Source: Lepidodermella squamata (taxonomy: Eukaryota; Gastrotricha). From it: a DNA stretch of 64,000 nt. Shown here in pieces: positions 38,632 to 49,640 of this stretch. The first letter of the stretch is position 1, and every line of letters begins with the position of its first letter. Location: contig JBLDXI010000015.1 in the NCBI GenBank assembly GCA_047495785.1, forward strand, positions 4,402,001 through 4,466,000. The letters run 5' to 3'. A model generated the notes under the pieces. It was given only the letters and a program-made list of their open reading frames with translations. It did not search any database and was not told the origin of the DNA. The position numbers and the translations under genes are program-made.

Positions 38632-39174
38632 TTATTTTTGAGTGTTTCGCTTCAGGATTTCAAGCACAGGTGGTAAAGTCACAGGTGTAGCAGGTTTCTC
38701 TGCCTTCACAACAACTTGTTCCCGCTGTTTATTGACGAAGTTTGCAACCAAATTGTTCCCATAATCGACCGGAGCCAAGTGCCAATCTGGCAATGACCAT
38801 TCTGAGCGGGGTATTTCCTGTGAATTTAACAATAGTCTCAAAGTGACATGAAATAAGGGTATTTACCTTCTCGCTCGACCGAATACCTTTCATTACGGGA
38901 ATACCGGCAAAAGAACTGCCTTTCGCGTCCTGTTAAAAATGTAAAAATCACAATTCGAATGCATTGATAGGTAGGTACGTTTAACAACTCATACATTAAA
39001 AGAAGCATCCAATGCTGAGTTGGTTATCAGCCAAAATGATGGTTCATTTTCCGAGGATTTCTGAGAACCCCTGAAAACGACACGTCCGCGTCCCGCATTC
39101 CGGAGCATAAATGCAATGTCACTTAACCGTTTGCCCTTCAAGGCCGAAGGAAAACCAACATATTTAAGCACCAT
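38632..39174 (-). CDS. MRPS34: Mitochondrial small ribosomal subunit protein mS34
   Basis: Component of the animal mitoribosomal small subunit. Three exons on the minus strand: 39174-38995, 38929-38867, 38817-38632, all phase 0, giving 142 residues. The matching blocks, in family order, are a GRGRVV.R element, FWLITNSALD (family YWRLTRV..D), a short G.. motif and SLPDWHLAPVD (family YHDWRLVPK). At 142 residues it is shorter than vertebrate mS34 (about 218), with the N-terminal extension missing, so an upstream exon cannot be ruled out. The ATG used gives a short basic N-terminus. It lies 234 nt downstream of the LRR gene on the same strand. Confidence 0.7.
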
Positions 39175-39408
39175 TTTCTATAAAACAGTTTATTGTTATC
39201 AGATGAAAAATCATGTGGAAAACCAAAAAAAGATAAAGATGAATCCATATGTCCAACGGAAGAAGTCACAGCAATTGCTACAGCAAAATAAATAATCTCA
39301 TGTTTGGACCCGAGTAAATTATAATTCTTTCGGACCTAACAAAAATTAGGTAAAATGTTCATGGGCTGATGAAAGGCCGTTGGTACAAAATTCCGCCTCG
39401 AAAGGAAC

Positions 39409-42400
39409 TCATCGTAGAATCCAGTGATAATAGCGCGCCGCCATCTGAAATTGAAAAAAATTCAGATTGAAATCTAGAATCACGGTTAAGTCAAAGTAGA
39501 AATAATCAGGGTAAGCAGGCAAAGGTACAAAGTCGCAAATATATTTTCAAGCTAAAATTAAAATCTGAAATGAAAAAGCTGGCTTTTTAAGTAACCTTAA
39601 TGAGGTCATCAACTGTGAGATTCGACAAAAGTTCATGATACCGGCTTATAAAAATTACGCTTTGAGAAAAATACCTGTTGTCGAATCGAGTTCGCCTTGT
39701 CTGAGCCGATCGGATAACCCGGCCTGAAAAATAAAAAAAGGGGGCTATAACAATGCCACATCGTTACTGTTGCTGACAGCTGACCTCGCAATATGGAAGA
39801 TACGCTAGGAACTGATCTAGGAACATCATCACTTAACATGAGCCTAATAGCAGGGGCGGAGGAGCGTCGCGAGGATGATCTTCTTTCCTCTTTAAGCGCT
39901 TCTAAGATTGTGTCCCGACGCAGTAAAATGTGAGGCGACACCGTAGTGTTTGCGTCATTCTGAGCTTCGCTCGACGATTGGGGTGAGCTTTGACCGGCTG
40001 ATAGCGGACGTTCACTTAAAATAGTGTCAGCTTGCGATTCCATTGTGGCATTAAAATCCGGCATATCGATGTCATTATGAATGTCAGCAGCAACTAAAAT
40101 AAACCCAACTATCAAACAGTTGGCATTCCCCTCGAAATATGACTTACCTCTAGGAGATGAAGGTAAATTTATCTCCTCGAAAATTTTCACCTTGACATCA
40201 GGTAACGGACTGAGGGAGTGTCCCACATTAGGTGTAGCCCTATATTATTGAATATAGAATTGAATAATTTCACTTTGCCAACTGATCATACGTTCGATTA
40301 CGCTGGTCTGGCATTGGAGAAGAAGCCGAGGCGCGATTCAAATACAGCCGACCAGGAACAGCCGTGTTGGATATGTGAGAGCGCCAGATACCGTTGGCTG
40401 TATCCCATTTCAAGTCAACAACGTTAAAATACATATACGAGTACTCAGAAGACAAAGTTGGCGGGGCTCTTCTAACAGTCGTTGCGCTTGCATTGGAGGC
40501 CGCAACTCTAGGTCGGAAAGGATGAGAACCAGGCGGGTGTAACCCGACTTTGTCCGGTACTACATCTAGTTGGACACAAACAGTGAACTGATCTGGCACG
40601 GCAATAACACGCCCAGTGTGCTGAATCGCCACCTACAGTAACAGTAAGGGTTTTCAAAAATTCAAGATTTGTGAGTAAAAAGCACACCAGAACCACGTCG
40701 CCGATTTTAGGGCGTTTTGGAGGTGCTCGATACTTCAAAGCTGGGGGTCCAGATGGTGGAACGTGCTTGCCAACATTCAACGCGTCACGACTGCGAAGCG
40801 GTGTAGGCAACGGCCTTGCCAGCAAAGCTTGCACATTTCCGATGGGTGTACCTCGTACCCCTACACTTCCCAATCGGGACGAAGATTCGCTGACGGCATG
40901 CGCTGCTGCGTCATACATGAAAGGAATTCGTTCAATTAGATCCGAGTACAGCACTTGAAGCTCGCGGGTGAGAGTAGCAACAGCGGAATGTTCGGCAGGT
41001 GATGACGGTTCGTTGTTATCTCGTTGCATTAAATTATCACTTGCCTTGGCCTTGGGAAGACCAAAAAATTTAACTTCTGTCGCAGACGGTGACAACATTT
41101 GCCCCATAACGTTAGGAGAACGGAAGACCTCATCGTTTTTAACTGTGGTCACCAAAGATGCCATTAGTTCTGAGGACAATAACGACGCTCCTCTCACAAT
41201 TTTCTGATTGAAAGCATCTTGGTCATTGTTCTCTTCAGGTGAAGACGAGAAAATTGTTTTTAGATATTTGAACAAAGTTCTTGCTCCGAACAGAGCAGAA
41301 CACTGCCGAACTCCCGCAGTCAAGGTCTTCGGCAAAACTGATTCTGAGTACGAAACGAGGTGGCGGGGATCTGTCGATGAAGATTTCAGGAAGCTCAGCA
41401 GAACATGACTTGCTATTCCGAAGAAAGCTGAGTCGTGAACAACATCCAAAATTACACCAGATCGGTCATGATCAGCGAAATCGAGTTCGGCACGGGTCAG
41501 GAGGAAACTCGCTAAACGTAGACGCAGAGTTCCTGGAATGTTGAAAAAATCGGCTGACGAAGTGATGTCCTTATTAACGTATTGAGATCCTTTCGGCAAT
41601 GTAACTATGTACGAGATCAGTTCAGTGGGAATATCGAATAACAGAGATGTGATTAGCGATGAGAGCAGATCTACGCCGAACTGAATGTCAGCTTTCGCCA
41701 AGGTAAGCGCATCGACAAATAGCTTCGGGCAGGAGGCTAAAATTTGCGGCAATGGGGGTAAAGTTGACCAAGTTGGTGTGTTCAAAGTTGCCAGATCCTC
41801 GCAAAACTGGTCCGCAGCATACAGTAAACGCTGCTCGTCAAGCTGAGATGTGTGAGATACAGTTATGTTGAAACGTCTGAGAAACTGAATGGCCTGAATT
41901 GTATAAAAATTGTACAAATTTCGAAACAGGTCAGCAGTGATAAGCCTACTCGAGGAGTCAAAATTTCGCCATTGTGGTTGTTCGTATTTCTAAAAACCAA
42001 TCCACTCAACTTATGGCGAATTGGCTTCGAAGTCAGTTCACTCGATTGGAAAAAGTCTTTAACGCGTGATCGCTCTAGAGCTGAAATGAAGGCAGGAATT
42101 ATATTATCAAAAAAATTGTTGGTGGCTGCAAACCTGTAATCATGCGACCGTCTAATGACCAAATGTTAGGCAGACAATCAATCATGTGTAGGCGATAATG
42201 TGCGATATCACGTTCTAGGTCTTTATTGCCTGAGAAATGAGCATCGATAATTTGAAGGTCGTGGATTCGCTCAAGTTCCACCCAAGTCAACCTATTGCTC
42301 GCCAAGTTCAGAGTGCCCAAAACGGCAAATCGGTTGATGCTTTCAATACTTTTGATCTGCAAACGGCAAACTGGATTAAAATATTCTTTTAATATTTCAT

Positions 42401-42782
42401 CTTACCTTATTGTAGGAAACATCGAGGTGAAATAGATTCTTGCACAGCCAAACATAGTCCAGCGACTCGATCAGATTACCTGAAATCACTCAGATTGAGC
42501 AGTTAGTTTGGCTAGAACTGAACTCTTACGTTGGAGAATGAGAACTTCAATATTTGGCAGATTTACAAGAAAGTCCAGTAAAACTGAAAATGTATCAACG
42601 TAGCTTTTCAAGCTCGGTCATATAAGTGAACACTTGCCAATTTTCGAATTAGATGCATTCAAATAGACAAGCCATGAGCTTTCCAATTTACGACTAGTTG
42701 GACTTTCTGAGATTGGAACAGTCGTTGTCTTCTCTTGCGAATTGAATGGAACATACTCTTTGATAGATAATTCCGAAGACAT
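39409..42782 (-). CDS. LRR protein with long helical and SH3-like C-terminal part, function unknown
   Basis: Not recognised beyond its repeats. Twelve exons on the minus strand: 42782-42638, 42583-42530, 42479-42406, 42356-42134, 42080-41950, 41893-40688, 40632-40274, 40239-40148, 40093-39785, 39723-39675, 39644-39596, 39444-39409, giving 908 residues in continuous phase. Residues 35-150 are SDS22-like LRRs (LPNIEVLILQRN, LGTLNLASNRL) ending in a cap with LPNIWSLDGRMIT and a following helix with VKDFFQSS. A long helical region comes next (the 1.2-kb exon 6). Around residues 610-660 a beta-rich stretch (KIGDVVLV, TGRVIAVPD) looks like an SH3- or CAP-Gly-type barrel. The end is Ser/Arg-rich and disordered, closing with a short helix that contains HELLSNLTVDDLIK. 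Intron 1 needs a GC donor (TTG then GCAAGT). Confidence 0.8.
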
Positions 42783-42895
42783 TTTTTAATAATCCTAAGA
42801 AATCAGAAAGATGGAAAGTTGCGATGTGATGCACTTGATAAGATAAGTATTTTGAGCGCAACAACGTAAAAATAATAGAGCACCGCCGATTTTTT

Positions 42896-45018
42896 TCAAT
42901 TGTCGTCGTCACTTGACAAACCCATTGCACGTTCGAACTCTTTCTCCGACATCTATAAATGAAGGTATGACATGAAAGCGAATGAGAGGAAGCTGTGTTC
43001 CATACCTTCCCGGCCTTGAGCTTTTTTATAAGCTGCGCATCTCTCGCCAGCTCTTCCCAGTCAGAGTCGTCTTCGGCGCGGCGTTTTGCCTTTGCTTGTT
43101 TCTTCTTTTTCTCCTTCGACTTCTGCAGAAGTCTTTCTTTCCTGCGGGCTTCGCGGAAACTTTCTTTCTTTTTAGTCTTTGCGTCGGTTTTGCCCTGAGC
43201 CTTGTTCGACAAAGATTCAAGCCTCTGCTTTTCCCTTCCGGCGTCTCTGTTCAAAATACGAAATGACTCACATTTCAAACGATAATTTCCACTGACTTGT
43301 ATGAAATTTCAGAAAATTTAACGCCTTGCATCGCTTCGAACTTGGCGATTAATGAATTGTTACGAAGCTCGGGCATCCTGGGCATTTGTAAGAGTCCATA
43401 AGAGTACGCCAATTCGCCTATTTCCAACTCTGTTAAAAAGCATTAAATTATCCTGTTCTTGAAAAGTTATTAGCAAACTCGCCCTTTATCTGAAATATCA
43501 AACTGCATTCATGTTTCCGATAGAATTGGATAAAAGAAACGAAAGCTCGGCTGCCTTTCTCGTACAAATCGCTGAACAAATTACAACAAAATAAGTTAAA
43601 TAAAGCATTTAAATAAGTAACACACCGATCAGCCGCAGCCTTTTGCCGCATATTTTGAAGAACGTCGCCCCATGGCAGTTTCGTAAATTCTTCGGAGTTG
43701 AATGGCATCATTTTGATACCTTGATTTTTCTCAATAAATCGAACGTAATCTGTCTCGCTTGGCATTAGAAAGAGAATTGCTGATCCTTTCTTGTTGAATC
43801 TAGCAGTCCGCCCGCAGCGATGTACAAAGGTAGCAGGGTTTGATGGCGCATCGAATTGTATAACCCAGTCGACATCGGGGAAATCAACACCTCGAGACAT
43901 CAGATCAGTTGAAACGAGAACTGTGCCGCCCTCGTCAGATTTAAAGCGTTTGAATACTTTCTCGCGCCTGGCCAGCTTGTCAATTTTACCATGTATCCAC
44001 AGCACATTCATACTTTCCCCCAACAACCTGCCAAGTCAGAATGTATGATATTATAAAAAGAAAAAGCCTGAATTCAACCTACAATCGAAGCATTGAGGAA
44101 AAATATTCCACAGCAGCACACGTGGAGAAAAACACTATGTGCTTATCTTCGGGCTTGCTTTTCAAGAACGAAAGCAAGTATGCAAATTTTTCAGCCGGTG
44201 GAACCTTGGTATAGAATATACTCAAACCATCAGGAACTTTGCTTTTTGACAATGCAGTTGTTTTGTCTAATTTTATAGTTATAGGATTGCGCATTCCGGC
44301 CTCTGCTATAACGTCTTGACTTTCTTCCAGAGTGGCGGAAAATAGGCCTGTTCTACGTTGCTTAGGAACTCGAGAAAGGATATTGCGAACAGATTCTGCC
44401 TGGCCCATCGAATATAAACGATCAGCTTCATCGAGAACTAGTACCTCCTGAGAATTAGATCATTAAAATAGCCTAGTTCAAAACGAATGAACATACGAGA
44501 GAACGAAATGCGATTTGCTTTTCAGGTGAGCTTGACGATAGCCAATGTTCGAGCCGCCCGGGAGTTCCCACTACAACATTGGCGCTGATCATTTGAAATC
44601 GATAAATCATCATTCAACATTAATATGTGGTCAGTGAAACTCACCATGACGAATTCTCTCCTTGCTCTTCATTAGCTGTTCCTCCGGTGAGTAGGGAAAT
44701 AGAAAACCCCAGTTTGTTTGCGAAAAGAACTGCAGTGTGATATGTCTGCAACGCTAATTCTCTAGTGGGTTCAACAACCAATGCTCCAAGTTGATGACTC
44801 TTTAGTTGATCCTCGAGTTTCAGAAGCAACTGGAATATGGGGACAACAAACGCCAGAGTCTTCCCGCTGCCAGTTACTGCTTCAACAGCCACATCCTTCC
44901 GCGATAGAAAAGCAGGGATTGTTGCACTTTGAACTGGAGTTGGCTCCTTGAAGTTGTTTTCTTTTAAGATCTCGATAATAGCTGGCAACAGAGGCGGATT
45001 TACGAGTTCCCAGCTCAT
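42896..45018 (-). CDS. DDX55: ATP-dependent RNA helicase DDX55 (Spb4 family)
   Basis: DEAD-box helicase of 60S ribosome assembly in the nucleolus. Eight exons on the minus strand: 45018-44645, 44584-44497, 44447-44083, 44027-43626, 43571-43483, 43429-43297, 43246-43006, 42952-42896, giving 582 residues (human 600). Motifs: F..PTPVQ (Q motif), AVTGSGKT (I), PTRELA (Ia), GTPGRL (Ib), LDEADR (II, DEAD), SATLEE (III), FFSTC (IV), TDLMSRGVD (V), HRCGRTAR (VI). The DDX55-specific C-terminus follows: KAFVSFIQ-type block (here RAFVSFIQFYRKHEC), QMPRMPEL, and a Lys-rich tail ending in a short acidic segment. The intron after exon 5 seems to use a GC donor (AAGG then GCGAGT), since no GT keeps the frame; confidence in that junction is moderate. 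Its stop lies 113 nt before the LRR gene's ATG. Confidence 0.94.
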
Positions 45019-46285
45019 AATAAAGCTAAAACAAAAATAAAGCTTTTGGAAAAAAACCAAACAAAATTAACAAAATAGTAATGATACCGCTGAACAGCCA
45101 GGACGCTTGACATAGATTTACCAAAATACAGATAAATATAGAACCGAAGTATTCGCGCTCGATGTAAATTCTGCTAGACAGAAAGAAGCGACGCAGACCG
45201 AAGTAACGAATTAACGAAGTAAATTGAGGTCAAGTCGATGAGAACCGACGTCAAATGCGTCAAATATGGCCAAGACGAAGCCATGGCTAAACTCAATGAG
45301 GAGCCGACTTTCCAGGCCAATTTTGCTACCGGGCTATACTCCCTGGGCAAATTCATATTAAAAGATAGCGAGAAGGAAATGGCTGAATCAACAGGAAACG
45401 CAACTGGCTTCGCCAGCACAACGCCAGCGCCAATGTTATTTTCGAAATTTGAAGCTCAACTTCCAACGTGACGATATTCAGGCCGAAAGAGCCTCAAGCC
45501 CAGCCTTGATAGTGTCAGGTCTGATCAACGAGTCGGTGGAGGCAGCTCCAGACGAATCCAAAGCTGGCATTATGAGCGGAAAGGTAAAATTAACAATCAA
45601 ACACGCGGAACAATACCAGGCGCGACTTATCAAGAGAAAAAAATACGTTTCATCTGAAACCTCTTTAATTCAAAAATAGTTTCGAGTATGTTAGAGTCTG
45701 GGAATTCAACCATAAAAATGCATTAATTCAATTGGAAACTTCGCCTTTCACGTAACTAGTCCGGATAGGGGAACTTTCTCGGAATGTGTAGAAACCAATT
45801 TGAACGATTTGGATTATGGTGAATAGGACGATTAAGACTATACACTCCGAAGAGTTTCGCCGCCGCACTAAGTGTAAGGGAAGGAGCATGGTCGTAGATT
45901 ATTGATGGTCGTCCCCGAGCCACCGACCCCTGGGATACGACGGTTAGCCTTTTTCTGCCTAAAATGGTATGTAGGCGCTTGAATCGCGTAAAACTCCACA
46001 AAATACCGTCAAAATTGAATTTCGTAGCCCATCTTGCAGTAATAACTAACCTAACTATAGCCCAATCCGTGAATAATTCATTATCGGCGCCCATAATAAG
46101 GTGGTATAACACATAAAACATAAAACGTAGTACTTTGCCTGTCTTAGCGCGGCGTCATTAGCGATTATCTTTCTATTTTTGATTTTTTTAATAATGCGTC
46201 TGTTGACAAATAAATGGAGTAACACAAGTAAAATGATCATTGGCATCGTTTCTGGGTCTTTCGGCTATTTAGCGCCGTTTTCAAA
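45019..46285. other. Intergenic, no convincing gene
   Basis: Two short open frames on the plus strand (45238-45471 and 45449-45679) have protein-like composition but no family match, no shared splice signal of normal size and no promoter evidence. The rest shows nothing I can assign. Confidence 0.35.
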
Positions 46286-46842
46286 TTCGTGGGTAGAAAT
46301 GCCCACTCAGAGGGATCCCTCTCAGAGGGCGTCCCTCTCAGAGGGGCAGCCATTTTAGGGCCTACCTCTCAGAGGGTTCCCTCTAAGAGGGCTCCCTCTC
46401 AGAGGGCCCTCTCAGTGGGCTATTCATTTCCTGTCGCTTCCGGTCATTTCCGCGCCCCACAGGGAGCTAGATGTAGAACTTGCAATGATGTAATGACAAT
46501 GGACCTTCACAGTACAGTATATTTGATATTTGTAATTCGTAATTTGTAATGGAAATGACCTTGCCATGAACGCGTGTTATCGTGCAAAAATATCACAAAC
46601 TAACCCAAAAATGGTGGAAACATAATCAGCGCCTTAAAATGAAAGTATTATTATGGCAAAATAGAGTCAAGGCGTTTAAAATCACTTAAATCACTTAAGG
46701 CGCGAGAGAGAGAGAGAGAGAGAGAAGAGTTGAATTAAGACCTCTGAGAGGGCCCTCTGAGAGGGAGCCCTCTAAGAGGGAACCCTCTGAGAGGGACGCC
46801 CTCTGAGAGGGATCCCTCTGAGTGGGCATTTCTACCCACGAA
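46286..46842. mobile_element. MITE-like element with nested GAGAGGG palindromes
   Basis: A 557-bp non-coding element with long inverted ends of about 125 bp. Both ends start TTCGTGGGTAGAAATGCCCA and run into repeated units of the type CCCTCTCAGAGGG, each itself a palindrome, so the arms are built of nested small hairpins. The right arm (about 46740-46842) is the complement of the left (46286-46412); the left has an extra segment near 46350-46370 and the final units differ slightly. The interior is AT-rich with a GA microsatellite at 46701-46727. I could not identify a target duplication, so the superfamily is unknown. No transposase. Confidence 0.75.
46701..46727. repeat. GA dinucleotide microsatellite
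   Basis: A run of about eleven GA units inside the MITE-like element. Confidence 0.9.
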
Positions 46843-47496
46843 ATTGGACAAGGCTATTTAGCGAAATTATAGGCAGAAAAAGCTATAGCGGAAAATTCTG
46901 CCTAATTTAAGGCAGAAAACATTTTTCGGATACGACAGGCCTTTAGCGCCTACTGCGGGTACATCCGTTTAGATGGCTATTAATAATCTTAATCATCACC
47001 TCTCCAATACACTTCGTTTGGCTTTAACATTGAGACCTGCACAAGGCAAACAAGAAGGGTCATGACTCCTTCAACCGAATATATAGCGATTAAAGGTCTC
47101 CTTCCATTTGAATGATGAACAATAAATAATTGAATGAAACTGATACTCTAGACCTAAATAACACCTGATACATATGGTTGATCTCAATAATAGCGCATGA
47201 GATAGCCTAATCAAACTTCCCAGCCCCGAACGCCTCGATTTTGCTGCCCAGAGAGCAGAAAGTCACCCTGTTTTTTTTTGCAAAAAGAGGGTTTCAAACA
47301 AGGTTTCCTTGGTAACGTTACGGAAAAAGCACGTGCCTTGTAAATTTGTTTTCACATTAATATTATTGTAAGTCTTCAATAAGGAAGATAAATAATTTGT
47401 TTAAATCAAATTCACCTACCGAAATAATCTTTCGCAAAATTGTTCATGATTTTGGCGGTACATTTTTCGGAACCAAAACTATTATCTTTTATCGAC
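46843..47496. other. Intergenic, no gene seen
   Basis: AT-rich spacer between the MITE and the Penelope-like element. A T-run lies near 47271-47279. Nothing else is supported. Confidence 0.4.
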
Positions 47497-47624
47497 TTGA
47501 AGAGAAAGCGCATTGGCAGAGAACTCTTATTCACTTTATTTAAACGTGACGTTTCGGCTCCTTCGTGAGCCATCATCAGACTAGAAAGCAAAACAAGATA
47601 AAGAACAAGGTAAAGGGAAATCAC
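47497..47624 (-). repeat. Left terminal repeat of the PLE
   Basis: Reverse complement of 49162-49284, downstream of the RT frame in element sense. It contains the hammerhead core in sense orientation. Confidence 0.85.
47536..47591 (-). ncRNA. Hammerhead ribozyme motif in the left PLE repeat
   Basis: On the minus strand the conserved core CTGATGA (47579-47573) is followed by stem II, GGCTC / GAGCC closed by a 6-nt loop, then GAAAC and a very short stem III (ACG, loop TCA, CGT). A tiny stem III is a known feature of PLE hammerheads. Stem I pairing is weak by eye, so activity is uncertain. Confidence 0.75.
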
Positions 47625-47664
47625 AACAAAGAAAGTCCACAACAAAAAAAAAGTATGAAGAGCA

Positions 47665-49221
47665 CTAAAATAGCTTCAATTTGATAGAATCTGTTTGCAT
47701 GTTTAGGCTCATTGCTAGTTTGATTTTCTTTATCAACAAGCTTTCGTGCAATAAGCAGTCCCATCTGTTTCTGCATTTGCGTAACACCGTGAAACACGCG
47801 TGCAGGTTGAAGCCATCAGGCAATTCATGCGAGCGCAAATGTTTCCCTATCGAGCTGGACTGTAGCCAATGTTGTTAAACGCGCTGGTGAAGGTGCTTCT
47901 CCGTCATTCCGATATAGCCAGCGTCACACTGGCCACATTTGAACTGGTAGACGACGCACTGGCGGTTGACCAGGTCTGGCTTCGGTTCCTTGGCCCCAAA
48001 GTTTTCCGCGATCTTCCGGCTGGTGAAAACAGCCTGGATTGGTACAAGCAGCTTCCCGGCGAGCTCATTCAATCTGGACTTGAGTTGGCGCGCGCACTTC
48101 TCGTCCTTGAAGGGTACGATGAATCGCACTGGCTCGGACTGCGACCTGTCTGTCTGAATGCCGGACGCGACTATTCGATCGAGAAAAGTAGCCAAGATCT
48201 GCTCAAAAAGATTAGGCGGATACTCAAGCTTTATAAAGGTATTGCGGAGGTTTTGCACTTCCCTGTGGAAGGCGTCCCAGTTGCTACTCAACCGGTATGC
48301 CCTGTATAACATCGTTTTGACCAGAGACTTTTTGTATCTGCCATCCACATGGCTCTTGAAGTGAAGCAGAAGGCCCGTGTCGGTTGGCTTGTGGTAGACC
48401 TCCGTTTCCAGTACCCTTTTCGTTGATTTGATGACGGCCCCGCAAAACGCGATCTGGTTGTTGTCTTCAATTTCCATCGTGAAATCTACCGACGGATGCA
48501 AACCATTGAGAACACCCAGGAATTCATTAGCCGCCGCTAGGCCCGGCATGATGGTGAGTGTGTCATCCACAAATCTTCGATAGTATTTGGGTAGTTGGCC
48601 ATCCTTGGCTAGTCGCTCCTCCAGCATGCACATGAAGGCGTTCGCCATAAGTGGTCCCAGGGGTGATCCCATTGCTACCCCTTCGACCTGGAGGTAGAGC
48701 GAGCCGTTGTATGTGAACAGTTGATCCTTCACAGCCAGCTCCAGAAGGCATTGCAACTTAGTCTTGGTCAAGTTCAATTTGTATTGCTTGTTCAACCAAT
48801 CCTCATGGAACGCTTTTTCAACAAGGTATTCGATTGTTTCGGCGACTGGGACGTTCGTGAAGAGCGATGTAACATCGTATGAGACGAGAATTTCACCGTC
48901 GTCGATCTTCAAGCCGCTTACTTCCTTGCTGACGAAGTCGAGAATGTCTGATATCATCAGCTCGTTAGTGGCAAGAGGCTTTAACCACCGATCCAGCAGT
49001 TTCGCAAGTTTGAAGTTATAAGTACTTGAGGCCGATAATATGGGTCTCATGGCAAGCTCCTTCTTGTGGGTTTTGGGTAAACCTCGAAGGTGCGCGAGTC
49101 TGGCACCCTTGCTGTACACTAGTTCGGCAATTGCCTTCGGTAACAGCTTCTTCACCGTCTCGTGATTTCCCTTTACCTTGTTCTTTATCTTGTTTTGCTT
49201 TCTAGTCTGATGATGGCTCAC
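47665..49221 (-). pseudogene. PLE reverse transcriptase-GIY-YIG endonuclease, with in-frame stop
   Basis: Reverse transcriptase and endonuclease for target-primed integration. RT motifs in order: LPKTHKK (R2-like entry typical of PLEs), SYDVTSLFTNVP (motif A), GVAMGSPLGPLMANAF (B), RRFVDDTL (C, catalytic Asp pair at 48562-48573), FCGAVI (D). The GIY-YIG nuclease starts with VVYQFKC..C..GYIGMTE near 47905-47935. An in-frame TAA (47877-47875) interrupts the nuclease right after the HLHQRV segment; the reading resumes in the same frame for some 70 codons to the TAG at 47667-47665. The N-terminus falls inside the inverted repeat and has no proper start. This copy is therefore 5'-truncated and has one nonsense change, but no frameshift, so it is fairly young. 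Confidence 0.88.
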
Positions 49222-49284
49222 GAAGGAGCCGAAACGTCACGTTTAAATAAAGTGAATAAGAGTTCTCTGCGCTTTCTCTTCAAA
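49162..49284 (+). repeat. Right terminal repeat of the PLE (inverted)
   Basis: Inverted copy of 47497-47624; it overlaps the start of the RT frame. A 6-bp deletion distinguishes it from the left copy. Confidence 0.85.
49195..49250 (+). ncRNA. Hammerhead ribozyme motif in the right PLE repeat
   Basis: Same core as in the left repeat, here on the plus strand: CTGATGA at 49207-49213, GGCTC/GAGCC stem II, GAAAC at 49231-49235. It is antisense to the RT frame. Confidence 0.75.
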
Positions 49285-49640
49285 TTATACCCTACACGGG
49301 TTTTATATCAAGTATTTTATCGACTTGGTTGTCGATTTTTACTTTTTACGTTTTTTTCGTTTACGGACCCAATTCGGTCGGTCGGGTGGCTTCATATTCG
49401 TACGTGGGAATTTCCTCTCAGCTAAATTTAAGCGCGCACTGTGTTCAAGTAGCCAATCACGCACACACAATGCACAATGTGTACACATAGCCATTGGGCG
49501 ATACACAATCCTGTGTTCACATAGACATGACCTTATATCTTTGATCGATAATATTAAGCTGGAAGTTGGCTGTTACTTGACCCTTTATCTACGGAACAGT
49601 TTTGCCTCTGCGATTTCTCGTCAGATGAGACGTAGCAAGC
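49285..49640. other. Intergenic, no gene seen
   Basis: Spacer between the PLE and a small foldback. It has short imperfect repeats of CACACA type near 49459-49500. No gene supported. Confidence 0.4.

Larger units (their letters stand above)
47497..49284 (-). mobile_element. Penelope-like retroelement (PLE) with inverted terminal repeats
   Basis: The element carries a reverse transcriptase plus GIY-YIG endonuclease reading frame on the minus strand and is flanked by two inverted copies of a sequence of about 125 bp: 47497-47624 and 49162-49284. Such terminal repeats, direct or inverted, are typical of Penelope-like elements (pLTRs). The copies are nearly identical except for a 6-bp deletion in the right copy near 49270 and carry a hammerhead ribozyme core. 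The coding frame begins inside the right repeat, so the 5' part of the element is missing or rearranged. Confidence 0.88.

Noticed and set aside
45238-45679. Two overlapping plus-strand frames near DDX55
   Set aside because: Joining them needs an intron of about 18 nt. No family match and no supporting signals.
47412-47645. Short frame on the minus strand, with a near-copy at 49162-49425 on the plus strand
   Set aside because: Both are translations of the PLE terminal repeats and include the ribozyme motif, so the shared peptide is a by-product.
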